The notes under the pieces were generated by a model. It had not been told where the DNA came from. It did no database searches and was given only the letters and a program-made list of their open reading frames with translations. From Shewanella glacialipiscicola (lineage in GTDB: Bacteria; Pseudomonadota; Gammaproteobacteria; Enterobacterales; Shewanellaceae): a stretch of 64,000 nt of DNA. How positions within the stretch are numbered: position 1 is the first letter of the stretch; each line of letters starts with the position of its first letter. The stretch is from the NCBI RefSeq assembly GCF_023283485.1, contig NZ_JAKILU010000013.1, positions 1 through 64,000 on the forward strand. The letters are read 5' to 3'. The translations under genes and the position numbers were made by a program. Shown here in pieces: positions 16,514 through 25,359 of this stretch.

Positions 16514-18820
16514 ATGGCCACAGGGAAAAGGGTAAAAGAAGTCAGTGAAGCTATCGCGATACTGTTGATTAGTGCTGCAATATGTTGGTGTTTGCCCTTC
16601 GTGGCATTGGCTTCGCCTAATAGTATTGACACACTGCCTGAGCTACAGAATATGGCCTCGGCTCAGGTAGAACAAAAAACGATAGAGTCACAAGCCATTA
16701 ATTTTGATGATATTACCCAAGGTATGTTGCTTTACCGTCAGCAGAGCGGTGCTTGGGCGCCATCCTTACCACTTGATACCCAAGTGGTAATGCAAGTCTC
16801 TGGATTAAGTAACCGCGTCAGCGTGAAACAAGTTTTTCGTAATAACACTGAGTTTGTATTGAATGGGCAATATTTGTTTCCGCTGCCGAATGAAGCCGCG
16901 GTAGATTCGCTGCGATTACATATAGGCCAACGAGTTATTGAAGGGCAAATTCATCCTAAGGCTGAGGCCAAGCAGATTTTTGAGCAGGCAAAATCGGAGG
17001 GTAAACGAGCCAGTTTAGTTAGCCAAGAGCGGCCGAATATGTTCACCACTGAAGTGGCAAATCTAGCACCTCAAGAGGAACTGATAGTGGAGATTAGCTA
17101 TCAGGAGACCATTAAATATGAGGATGGTGTGTTTAGCCTACGTTTTCCGCTGGTGGTCGCGCCTCGTTATATTCCGGGCTTAACCTCTGACGCAAGTGGT
17201 GGCGATTCAAATGATCCTACAGCACAGAGAAGCCAATCGAGCCGAGTAACTAGCTCGCAGGTATTTGATGCCGACCGCATTATTGCGCCAGTGCGAGATG
17301 CGGCCAGTAGGCGCGATCCTGTACTTAATGCAAATATTCAAGTGCTACTGGCAAAGGGCGTCGATGAAACGTCAATTAATAGCCCTTATCACGACATCAA
17401 CCTTAATCAAACCCATAGCGGTGCTGTTGATGTGTCGCTAGTTAAAAGCGTGCCCGCTAACCGTGATTTTGTGTTGCAGTGGCGGGTAAAGCAAGGCACA
17501 AGCCCCATGGCTTGGGTGTTTAATCAACAAGGTAAAACTCACCAATCCGATAGCGATACCGTGTCTCAAAATACGTTTGAGGCAAGCAAAGACAAGGAGG
17601 TAAACAAAGACAACTACAGCCTATTGATGGTGCTACCGCCTAGGGTTGAAAAAAGTAACCAGCTGAGTTTGCCCCGTGAATTAATTCTAGTGATTGATAC
17701 CTCGGGCTCGATGGCGGGGGATTCTATCGTGCAAGCTAAAAATGCACTGTTGTACGCATTAAATGGACTTAAACCGGAAGACCGCTTTAACATTATCGAA
17801 TTTAACTCAGAATTATCTCAGCTATCAGCAACACCACTCGCTGCGACCTCGTCTAATTTGTCCCGCGCCCGTCAGTTTGTGAGCCGTTTACAAGCCGATG
17901 GTGGCACAGAAATGGCATTGGCACTGGATGCTGCATTACCCAAATCAATGGCTAATGAAGCGACAGAATCATCGCAGCCTCTACGCCAAGTGATTTTTAT
18001 GACAGATGGTTCGGTGGGTAATGAACAAGCCTTGTTTGACTTAATTCGCTACCAAATTGGTGAGAGTCGCTTATTTACTGTTGGTATAGGTTCGGCGCCC
18101 AATTCACATTTTATGCAAAGGGCGGCGGAGCTTGGCCGTGGCACTTTTACTTATATTGGTAACGTGGATGAGGTCGATGAGAAAATCAGCGCCTTGCTGA
18201 GCAAAATTCAATACCCTGTGTTAACCGATATTCAAGTACGGTTTGATGATGGCAGTGTTCCCGATTATTGGCCGTCACCGATTGCTGATTTGTACCGAGG
18301 GGAGCCTGTGCTCGTTAGCCTTAAACGCGGTGCCCGTGAGCCGCAGGAGTTGGTGATTTCAGGACGTCAAGGCCATAAAAATTGGCAACAGTCATTATCA
18401 TTGCAGGATAACGCCGCAGGACTTATTACCCATCAAAGCGCGGGATTAGATTTGTTCTGGGCCCGTAAACAAATCTCTGCATTGGAGCTCAGTAAAAATG
18501 GCGCCAATGATGACAAGGTCAAACAGCAAGTCACAGCGTTATCGATGAACTATCACTTAGTCAGCGCCTACACCAGTTTAGTGGCAGTGGATTTAACGCC
18601 AATCGATGCAACTGCGACCAGCCGTGATGCTGTGGTGCGTCAACACTTGCCATTAGGGTGGCAACCGTTTGGTGTATTACCGCAAACCGCCACTTCAAGC
18701 CGTTTGGATATACTGCTTGGTGCACTTACGTTGCTACTAGCCTTAATGCTCGTAAGATCGATTCAGCGGCAAAGACAAGAAGACAAGGCCGCCTTAATGA
18801 CATTGGCTTGTGAACAATGA
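16514..18820 (+). CDS. Dedicated sortase target protein (VIT + VWA)
   Basis: This roughly 768-residue exported protein matches the marine proteobacterial sortase target family. After an N-terminal hydrophobic segment comes a VIT domain (about residues 50-190, with LFPLPNEAAVDSL) and a von Willebrand A domain whose MIDAS is DTSGSM near residue 396. The C-terminus is a sortase-type signal: LPQTA at 18677-18691, a 17-residue hydrophobic helix, then RSIQRQRQ. The fifth motif position is Ala rather than the usual Gly. AAGGA fits either the GTG at 16511 or this ATG. The sortase gene overlaps its end. Its surface role is unknown. Confidence 0.88.
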   Translation: MATGKRVKEVSEAIAILLISAAICWCLPFVALASPNSIDTLPELQNMASAQVEQKTIESQAINFDDITQGMLLYRQQSGAWAPSLPLDTQVVMQVSGLSNRVSVKQVFRNNTEFVLNGQYLFPLPNEAAVDSLRLHIGQRVIEGQIHPKAEAKQIFEQAKSEGKRASLVSQERPNMFTTEVANLAPQEELIVEISYQETIKYEDGVFSLRFPLVVAPRYIPGLTSDASGGDSNDPTAQRSQSSRVTSSQVFDADRIIAPVRDAASRRDPVLNANIQVLLAKGVDETSINSPYHDINLNQTHSGAVDVSLVKSVPANRDFVLQWRVKQGTSPMAWVFNQQGKTHQSDSDTVSQNTFEASKDKEVNKDNYSLLMVLPPRVEKSNQLSLPRELILVIDTSGSMAGDSIVQAKNALLYALNGLKPEDRFNIIEFNSELSQLSATPLAATSSNLSRARQFVSRLQADGGTEMALALDAALPKSMANEATESSQPLRQVIFMTDGSVGNEQALFDLIRYQIGESRLFTVGIGSAPNSHFMQRAAELGRGTFTYIGNVDEVDEKISALLSKIQYPVLTDIQVRFDDGSVPDYWPSPIADLYRGEPVLVSLKRGAREPQELVISGRQGHKNWQQSLSLQDNAAGLITHQSAGLDLFWARKQISALELSKNGANDDKVKQQVTALSMNYHLVSAYTSLVAVDLTPIDATATSRDAVVRQHLPLGWQPFGVLPQTATSSRLDILLGALTLLLALMLVRSIQRQRQEDKAALMTLACEQ

Positions 18821-18830
18821 GTTACGAGCG

Positions 18831-19535
18831 ATGAGCAAAGCGAGAACGCAGCGATTTTTAGTGGTGGGATTATGTTTAATTGGCGCAACATTATTAGGAA
18901 AGGGACTCTATATGCAGGCTAAAGCACACTTTGCCCAGTATTTGATTGAACAGGCATGGACTAAAACATTAGCGGATGGACAATCTCATAAGCCTTGGTC
19001 ATGGGCGGATACCTACCCAGTAGCAAAGCTGTCGATTTACCGCGAACAAGTGGCGGCTAACAGTGATATTGAGACCGAGTTGAATGACAGTTTATATGTC
19101 CTAGCGGGGGCTTCTGGGCGAAATCTAGCCTTTGGCCCAAGTCTAGTGTTATCCAGTGCGCCAGCAGGACAAACGGGTAACACTGTGATTGCCGGCCACA
19201 GGGATACACATTTTGCGATACTCAATGGTATGGCGGTCGGTCGCCGCTTATCATTGCAAACGCTAAAGGGAAATAACATTGTTTATGAAGTGGTTGCCAC
19301 TCAAGTTGTGCATGAAACTGAAACCCAATTTATGGCGCCATCCGATGATAATCGTTTAACCTTGATCACCTGTTACCCCTTTGATGCACTTCAAGGCGGC
19401 GCCGAATTGCGGTTTGTAGTGCAAGCCATACTGGTCGATGATGAGTTGATGCAAACGCGCAATGCGGATGTATCCGCAGTAATTGGTAATGGGTTGCAAG
19501 GACGCGCCGTAAAGGTGTCCCACTTTAGGCATTAA
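18831..19535 (+). CDS. Class GN sortase
   Basis: This transpeptidase (about 234 residues) of the Gram-negative-specific sortase class has an N-terminal membrane anchor (about residues 9-26) and the catalytic triad His123 (VIAGHRDTHF), Cys181 (TLITCYPF) and Arg194. It should cleave the target protein encoded just upstream and join it to an amine in the periplasm. The acceptor in Gram-negatives is not known to me. The ATG at 18831 is given as start; an in-frame GTG at 18810 would overlap the target gene by 11 bases. No other sortase substrate is seen in the window. Confidence 0.88.
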   Translation: MSKARTQRFLVVGLCLIGATLLGKGLYMQAKAHFAQYLIEQAWTKTLADGQSHKPWSWADTYPVAKLSIYREQVAANSDIETELNDSLYVLAGASGRNLAFGPSLVLSSAPAGQTGNTVIAGHRDTHFAILNGMAVGRRLSLQTLKGNNIVYEVVATQVVHETETQFMAPSDDNRLTLITCYPFDALQGGAELRFVVQAILVDDELMQTRNADVSAVIGNGLQGRAVKVSHFRH

Positions 19536-19599
19536 TATTAAAGGTAAACCCTAAGCCCTAGCCTAAACCTGAGCTACTTGGTTGAGGTTAGGGTAGCGG

Positions 19600-20625
19600 T
19601 CAGTTACTGATTGGTAATACTCGATTTCGGCCTAAGCGCTTTGCGTCATAAAGCAATTTATCTGCCGCTTCAATCAACTGCATGCCCGTTTGTTTATCCT
19701 GCCATTGGGCAACGCCAAATGAAGCACTAATATTATTAATACGCTCATCTTTGCGTCTGTCTTTCAAACTGAGTTTTTCAAGTCCACGGCGCATGCCTTC
19801 GGCTAGTTGTCTGGCGACACGTAACTGACTTTTAGGAACAATAATCGCAAACTCTTCACCGCCAAAGCGATACAGTTTCACGCCATCACGACAAGATTCC
19901 TGCAAACGTTTAGCCACGGCGCGTAATACTTGATCGCCTAGCTGGTGGCCATAGGTATCGTTAAATACTTTGAAATGGTCAATATCGGCTAAAATCACGC
20001 AGGTGCCTAATGGGGCTTGGGCCAACATACCAGCAAAATCGATGTCGAAAGCGCGGCGATTAAAGCAGCCCGTTAAGGCATCGTAGAGGACATCTTTTTC
20101 AGTTTGTTCGAGTTTTTTCTTTAGGGCATCGATTTCGGTTTGAGCTTTTTGTAATTGTCCGGTAAAGAACTCAGTGCTCGAACGAATATTGTCAGACTCT
20201 TTCACTAAACTGCGAACTAAATCGAGTACTTGTTCGACACTGTAGCCTTCATCTTCAATACGGTTTAGTTTCTCAAAATTACTATTAATACGCGATTGGA
20301 AGTCATTCGCATCCAGATTAGTGTCTTTGAGCGATTGGGATAACTCAGTCACCATAGCATCTAGACTCTGACGCATTTCTCTTACATCAAGTTCGACAGG
20401 ATCAGCAACATATTGGCGGTATAAGAGTTCACTACTGACGGGAGGGCAGGTATTGTACTGGGAAATCACAGTGTCGAGTTGTTGATTTAACTCGGGATTT
20501 TGCTCTCCAACATAAGTGTACCAAAGTGCATAGTTAACCGGTGTGGTCGGAATTTTATGTTTGAGCATCAGAGGCACTGCTTTTTTGAGATTTAGCGCCG
20601 CAATTTGTAATAACTCTAACGACAT
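19600..20625 (-). CDS. Diguanylate cyclase (GGDEF)
   Basis: This 341-residue cytoplasmic protein has a helical, partly coiled-coil N-terminal half (residues 1-170) and a C-terminal GGDEF domain with an intact active-site motif (YRFGGEEFAIIVP). It should make cyclic di-GMP from two GTP. The inhibitory RxxD site five residues before the motif is not present (RDGV instead), so product inhibition may be absent. There is no membrane segment or recognised sensor domain. It is convergent with the sortase gene; a functional link is not shown. Confidence 0.9.
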   Translation of the reverse strand: MSLELLQIAALNLKKAVPLMLKHKIPTTPVNYALWYTYVGEQNPELNQQLDTVISQYNTCPPVSSELLYRQYVADPVELDVREMRQSLDAMVTELSQSLKDTNLDANDFQSRINSNFEKLNRIEDEGYSVEQVLDLVRSLVKESDNIRSSTEFFTGQLQKAQTEIDALKKKLEQTEKDVLYDALTGCFNRRAFDIDFAGMLAQAPLGTCVILADIDHFKVFNDTYGHQLGDQVLRAVAKRLQESCRDGVKLYRFGGEEFAIIVPKSQLRVARQLAEGMRRGLEKLSLKDRRKDERINNISASFGVAQWQDKQTGMQLIEAADKLLYDAKRLGRNRVLPISN

Positions 20626-20828
20626 ATTGTTACCTTACTCAATGAAAATACACGGATATTGTAATTTCGCTATTTTATTATTTTGCTATCTATTTAAGGC
20701 TCACTACAAGAATATCCCTTCGATGAGGGTGTGAGCGCTGTTGCGTTAAGACTGCCATCATAAAATAAAGATGATATGGTAAAGTCTATCCTTAAAATCA
20801 AATAATGATAATAACTTAGGAGAAAGTT

Positions 20829-22427
20829 GTGAAAAATATCATCTTAGCCACGAGCCTGATGGCCACTATCTCATTTCCGGCCTTTGCAGTAACGACATTT
20901 GTACAAGGCCTCGATCTCGCGCAATACCGAACCGATGTTAAAACGCTAGCAAGCGATGCCTTTGGTGGACGCGCGCCCTTATCTGAAGGTGAGACCTTAA
21001 CTTTAGACTATTTAGTTAAAGCATTTAAAGAAATGGGTCTCAAACCCGGATTTGGCGACAGTTACTTACAAGCGGTTCCTTTAGCGCAAATTAGCGCAGA
21101 TCAACACATGCAGCTTGATATCGGTGGACTTAAGTTTACCAATGGCAGCGAGTTTACTGCCAGAACCCAAAGAGTCTCCGAAAAAGTCAGCTTAAATAAT
21201 AGCGATATGGTGTTTGTTGGCTATGGTATTAATGCACCAGAATATGGCTGGAATGATTATCAAGGGGTAGATGTAAAAGGCAAAACCGTTATCGTGCTCG
21301 TTAACGACCCTGGCTTTGCGACTCAAGACCCTGCGGTATTCAAAGGCAATGCCATGACCTATTACGGCCGCTGGACTTATAAGTATGAAGAAGCCGCGCG
21401 ACAAGGTGCAGAGGCTGTGTTTATTGTGCACGAAACAGCTCCGGCAGCCTATGGCTGGGGTGTGGTGCAAAACTCTAATACGGGGGCTAAGTTTACACTG
21501 GTTGATGCCAATAATAATCAAGGACAAGTGGGTATTATGGGCTGGGTTCAGCACGAAACTGTGCAAAAAATCTTTGCTAAAGCAGGGTTAGATTTTGATA
21601 TTTTAAAACAGCAAGCAGCAAAACCAGCCTTTAAGGCAATACCGCTTAAGCTCACCGCACAACTTACATTAAACAATAAGATTGAGCGCGCACAGTCCCA
21701 TAACGTTGCAGCATTATTACCGGGTAAAACTCGCCCTGATGAGGTTGTCATGATGCATGCCCACTGGGATCATCTGGGCACTGTGATTGAAAACGGAAAA
21801 CCTGAGGTTTTAAATGGTGCGGTCGATAATGCCAGCGGTGTGGCGGGTGTTCTGGCATTGGCTCGATACTTTAAGCAGCAAGCGCGTGCTGCACCATTAG
21901 AACGTTCTATTCTTTTTAGTGCTTTCACAGCAGAGGAAACCGGTCTGATTGGCGCGCAGCATTTTGCTCAGCACCCCAGTGTGCCAACAAAAAATATTGT
22001 CGCCTTTTTAAATATCGATGGCATGAATATGAATCAAGGCGTGAATTACATCTTGCGTTATGGAGAGGGAGTGTCTGAGTTAGAACAATACTTAGATAAA
22101 GCCGCTAAGGCACAAGGCCGCTCGGTAAAAGCCGATCCAAGACCGCAGAATGGGTTAATGTTTAGATCCGATCACTTTGCACTGGCCCAGCAAGGTGTCC
22201 CAGGACTGTTATTTATGAGCCTTGGAGATACCGACCCCGATTATATCGCCCATAAATATCACCAAGCCGCGGATGACTATGATCCTAGTTGGTCATTAGA
22301 AGGCGTGAGTCAAGATCTTGATTTAATCGCCAGTATGCTCACCACGTTAGCTAATGGCACTGATTGGCCCCACTGGCTGGAGTCTTCAGACTTTAAAGCC
22401 AAACGTGAGCTAGAGGGTCGTAAATAG
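20829..22427 (+). CDS. Exported M28-family zinc peptidase
   Basis: The 532-residue protein has a signal peptide (cut near SFPAFA), a protease-associated (PA) insert around residues 120-270, and an M28 aminopeptidase domain. The two-zinc ligands are all visible: HAHWDH, the bridging Asp in GAVDNASGV, the Glu pair in TAEETGLIG, the Asp in LNIDGMN, and the His in FRSDHFALA. It probably trims peptides in the periplasm or outside the cell. The GTG start follows AGGAGA. It is a single gene with its own promoter region and a hairpin after it. Confidence 0.92.
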   Translation: MKNIILATSLMATISFPAFAVTTFVQGLDLAQYRTDVKTLASDAFGGRAPLSEGETLTLDYLVKAFKEMGLKPGFGDSYLQAVPLAQISADQHMQLDIGGLKFTNGSEFTARTQRVSEKVSLNNSDMVFVGYGINAPEYGWNDYQGVDVKGKTVIVLVNDPGFATQDPAVFKGNAMTYYGRWTYKYEEAARQGAEAVFIVHETAPAAYGWGVVQNSNTGAKFTLVDANNNQGQVGIMGWVQHETVQKIFAKAGLDFDILKQQAAKPAFKAIPLKLTAQLTLNNKIERAQSHNVAALLPGKTRPDEVVMMHAHWDHLGTVIENGKPEVLNGAVDNASGVAGVLALARYFKQQARAAPLERSILFSAFTAEETGLIGAQHFAQHPSVPTKNIVAFLNIDGMNMNQGVNYILRYGEGVSELEQYLDKAAKAQGRSVKADPRPQNGLMFRSDHFALAQQGVPGLLFMSLGDTDPDYIAHKYHQAADDYDPSWSLEGVSQDLDLIASMLTTLANGTDWPHWLESSDFKAKRELEGRK

Positions 22428-22444
22428 TTGAAACGTGTTTAAGT

Positions 22445-22471
22445 AGAATGGCGTCGAGTAGACGTCATTCT
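22445..22471 (+). terminator. Hairpin after M28 peptidase gene
   Basis: AGAATGGCGTC and GACGTCATTCT form an 11-bp stem with one wobble and a five-base loop, starting 18 bases after the stop. The T-tract is weak. Confidence 0.5.
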
Positions 22472-22521
22472 GTTATGCCGTTTTAGATATTTAATAATAC
22501 ACAAAGAAGAATATTCATGAA

Positions 22522-23385
22522 TTAAAAGGTATAGCTGACTGAAAGCATAGGGCCGGTAAAGCTGTAATAGATATTATAATTAGCAACCTGAGCATATTTC
22601 GCGGGTGAGTTTTGAGCGATATCAACGTCAACTTCGTAGTAATTATAGGCCACATTCATACGCCAATTCGGAGTGATTTGTGCATCAACACCGAGTTTAA
22701 TATCAACGAGATCACCTTTTACATCATTGAGTTTTATATAAAAATATTGTGCATGGCCGGTAAATTGCCAACCGGGGATAAACTCATAATTTCCATAGAT
22801 ACCAACATCGGGCAGAGGTGCGGTGACACTTTCGTCAACGATGCGCGGAATAGCTTGGCTACTACAGACATTATTTACTAATTCTGATGAGGCACAAACT
22901 CCGATGACCCCTTCAAATCCCATTTTGATAAACATGGTATGTAGTCCAACCGAAAGGCCTACATCATAGTTGCTACTTTGAAACACATCATAGCCATACC
23001 CTAATCGCAGCACATCGATATTTAAAGTCGAGCTCAGTCTACCTCCGGCTTTAATATCGTAAATATTGTCATTAATTTCGATCAGAAAGGGCTTAGATAA
23101 TGCTTGGGTTTCGGCGTTTCTATGGAGTTGCTTCCAGTCTAGGTAGATATTGTGACGTTCGTTAAAGTGATAATTTAGCTCGATGAAAGGTAAAAACTCA
23201 TTTTCGGCTAATTGTAAGTCAGATTCATAATCTAAGATGAAATTATTACCTGAAATAGCGTTTGTAACTTCCATATTAGTATCTGATTGCGAATAGAAAC
23301 CACCAAACTCAATAGTAAAATCATCGGCTTGCACTTGAGTGCTCACGAGTGATGCTATGATGAGGGGTAACAAGCGGATCGACAT
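22522..23385 (-). CDS. Outer-membrane beta-barrel protein
   Basis: This protein (about 287 residues) starts with a signal peptide (MSIRLLPLIIASLVSTQVQA) and then alternates polar and apolar residues as in a transmembrane barrel. It ends in Phe within MLSVSYTF, the usual sorting signal for outer-membrane proteins. Two Cys in an extracellular-type loop (around residue 170-180) could form a disulfide. I do not recognise the specific family or cargo. The ATG at 23385 gives a clean signal peptide; an upstream ATG at 23406 adds seven residues, and neither has a strong ribosome site. Confidence 0.75.
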   Translation of the reverse strand: MSIRLLPLIIASLVSTQVQADDFTIEFGGFYSQSDTNMEVTNAISGNNFILDYESDLQLAENEFLPFIELNYHFNERHNIYLDWKQLHRNAETQALSKPFLIEINDNIYDIKAGGRLSSTLNIDVLRLGYGYDVFQSSNYDVGLSVGLHTMFIKMGFEGVIGVCASSELVNNVCSSQAIPRIVDESVTAPLPDVGIYGNYEFIPGWQFTGHAQYFYIKLNDVKGDLVDIKLGVDAQITPNWRMNVAYNYYEVDVDIAQNSPAKYAQVANYNIYYSFTGPMLSVSYTF

Positions 23386-23776
23386 ATTAAGAAGTGACTC
23401 CAGCATTATTTTTATTATGTTTAACGATAAAATTAGATTTTTGTGCTACCAACTAAGTGTACGATAAAAATCGACAAAAGCAGTTTAACAGCAAATTTCC
23501 ATATGTGAATAAAATGTTTTAAAAAGTGCGCTAATTTGTGATTCAAAGCAAAGGCTAGGGTAATTTTATTCATTTGTAGGAAAATTGAGTGAGAGGTCGC
23601 ATCTGTTGATTGAGGTTTAAGGCAGGGCATCATATCCGCGGAAAATAATTGTCATAATAGCGGTAATCTTTGAGTCAGTGACATTTATGGATATGGAATA
23701 GAAGATGAATAAGTGCAGGGCAGTGATTGAACTTATAATATCTAGCGGCGTGATCCCGCTAGATACGATCCTATTT
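23386..23776. other. Intergenic region before outer-membrane protein
   Basis: About 390 bases, AT-rich, should contain the promoter of the leftward barrel gene and the 3' end of the rimK-like transcript. A hairpin is present at 23740-23764. No gene or recognisable operator is seen; a 66-codon minus-strand frame here has no homologue I recognise. Confidence 0.4.
23740..23764 (-). terminator. Hairpin after rimK-like gene
   Basis: ATCTAGCGG and CCGCTAGAT form a perfect 9-bp stem with a seven-base loop, just past the stop of the leftward ligase gene. The following minus-strand sequence is only moderately T-rich. Confidence 0.55.
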
Positions 23777-24781
23777 TTAGTGTTTTTCTTTCGCGGCTGA
23801 CGTCGATAACGACGAACTTGATACTGTCGGCGCTACACCATCAGCCACTACTTTAGGACTACTTGGCTCATCTTTATTAAACATACCTAAGCGGATACGA
23901 ATAAAGTGTAGAATTTGCGCAGCTATGTCCACATTCAAACAAGACTCTAAACCTTCAAATCCTGGGGATGAATTCGCTTCACAGATTTTATAATGGCCGT
24001 TATCGAATAATAAATCGATACCCGCAACATCAAGATCGAGAATATTAGCTGTTTGTGTGGCTAACCATTCAATTTCAGGGGTGATCTGAAATGGACGCGC
24101 CGAGCCACCCGCACTCACGTTAGCTTTAAAGCTATCTTCTTGACCGCGCCTTTCGTAGCAACCCGCAACACGACCACCAATAGTAAATACCCGTAGATCG
24201 CGGCCATGACTATTAGCAATAAACTCTTGCAAAATAATGTTAGCGTTTTTGTTGGTCGCTTCAATTAATTGCATTAAATCATCGAATTCTCGTGCTTTGT
24301 GGGATAAAAATACGCCGCTGCCCTGTGAGCCAGAAAGTGTTTTAATCACCACAGGAAAACCCAGATGACGTTCCACCAGATTAATGTCGACAGGGAATTT
24401 AACCAGCATTGTTTTAGGCGTAGGTAAATTTTTCTCGGCCAACAACTGCTGGGAGAATAGTTTGTCTTTAACAATTTCAATAGCTTTAGAGGGATTGAGG
24501 CAATACACGCCTAATCGCTCTAAGTGGCGAATAATGGCTAAAGCAAAGTAAGTCGTGCCTGAGCCCATGCGCGGAATAATAAAATCAGGCAGCTCGACAG
24601 CTTGCCCATTCAATAAAATACTCTTGTTATCTTCTCTGGTGACAGTTAAATCAAATTCATCTGGTGCGTAAACTGTCAACTCTATGTTGTCAGCTTTGGC
24701 TGCCGCCAGTAAACGATCAATTTCATACCATTCAGGTTTTAGCTGAGTCGCGGTTTCTTTATATAAAATCCAACCACGCAT
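23777..24781 (-). CDS. RimK-family ATP-grasp ligase
   Basis: The 334-residue protein is an ATP-grasp enzyme of the RimK (alpha-L-glutamate ligase) family. It shows the family's KDKLFSQQLLAEKNLPTP, the lysine in VVIKTLSGSQGSGV, QEFIANSHGRDLRVF, the KANVSAGGSA block, and the metal-binding end motif ICEANSSPGFEG. Such enzymes add amino acids, classically Glu, to a protein C-terminus or a small molecule. The C-terminal 35 residues are Ser/Ala-rich and likely disordered. It follows maoP after 20 bases on the same strand. The real substrate is unknown; the acidic MaoP tail next door is a possible but unproved target. Confidence 0.87.
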   Translation of the reverse strand: MRGWILYKETATQLKPEWYEIDRLLAAAKADNIELTVYAPDEFDLTVTREDNKSILLNGQAVELPDFIIPRMGSGTTYFALAIIRHLERLGVYCLNPSKAIEIVKDKLFSQQLLAEKNLPTPKTMLVKFPVDINLVERHLGFPVVIKTLSGSQGSGVFLSHKAREFDDLMQLIEATNKNANIILQEFIANSHGRDLRVFTIGGRVAGCYERRGQEDSFKANVSAGGSARPFQITPEIEWLATQTANILDLDVAGIDLLFDNGHYKICEANSSPGFEGLESCLNVDIAAQILHFIRIRLGMFNKDEPSSPKVVADGVAPTVSSSSLSTSAAKEKH

Positions 24782-24801
24782 TTAGTAGCAAACCTTAATT
24801 A

Positions 24802-25251
24802 TCATTCTTTATCCTCAGGTTCAGGTTCATCCTGAACATCATCTTCAATATCAAATACAGCTTCGGCTTCGAGTTCTATTTCGGGCTTGGTTGCAGGCAA
24901 ATGCACTGTACCAACCACGGCATAAAAGGGCTTCCCCATGGCGAGCCTGCGATACTTTACCCAGATCTGTTCTAACAAGCTACTGGGAGCGATATTTCCT
25001 TTCGCTACTTCGATAAACTGGGCTTCTTCAGTGGTACAAGGTAAGGTTTTACCTTCGGCTAAATTCTTCATCGCATGCCCATGCAATTCAAGAAGTTCAG
25101 CTTCTTTATTGGTGAAATCACCGCTGCGTTTAAAGCCTTTGGGGAAATTAGCATCATCGTAAAAACGTTTTTGAGAGTTAAAACTTACAGTAGCTGAGCC
25201 GTTAAACGTCTCAGAACCCTTGTTAGCGCTTAGAAAAGTCTGTTCAGACAT
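24802..25251 (-). CDS. maoP: MaoP/DUF413 family protein
   Basis: This 149-residue protein carries the DUF413 core of the E. coli macrodomain Ori protein MaoP (formerly YifE): FYDDANFPKGFKRSGDFTNKEAELLELHGHA, here split as FYDDANFPKGF and KRSGDFTNKEAELLELHG, then TTEEAQFIEVAKG and IWVKYRR. MaoP acts with the DNA site maoS to organise the Ori region. This copy has an extra N-terminal 25 residues and an acidic C-terminal tail (about 30 residues, ending DEPEPEDKE). The ATG at 25251, after AAGGTAACTGCC, is preferred over 25281. It diverges from an HdfR homologue, the same pair as in E. coli. Confidence 0.87.
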   Translation of the reverse strand: MSEQTFLSANKGSETFNGSATVSFNSQKRFYDDANFPKGFKRSGDFTNKEAELLELHGHAMKNLAEGKTLPCTTEEAQFIEVAKGNIAPSSLLEQIWVKYRRLAMGKPFYAVVGTVHLPATKPEIELEAEAVFDIEDDVQDEPEPEDKE

Positions 25252-25359
25252 GGCAGTTACCTTCTGGTTTTTGATACACAAAGATTTGCAACTGGAGTAT
25301 TGGCTAGTATTATTGATTTATAAATCAAAAAAATTTGTCTATGTTGGTCAAGAATTTTT

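Noticed and set aside
19540..19595. Terminator between the sortase and diguanylate cyclase genes
   Set aside because: The CCTAAACCT/AGGTTAGG pairing needs a bulge, has a 14-base loop and lacks a T-tract.
20801..20819. Fur-box-like sequence AATAATGATAATAACTTAG before the M28 peptidase gene
   Set aside because: The first half matches the Fur consensus well but the second half does not (about 13 of 19); the match can arise easily in AT-rich DNA.
23433..23633. 66-codon minus-strand frame before the outer-membrane protein gene
   Set aside because: AT-rich, low-complexity hydrophobic product with no ribosome site; more likely promoter-region sequence.
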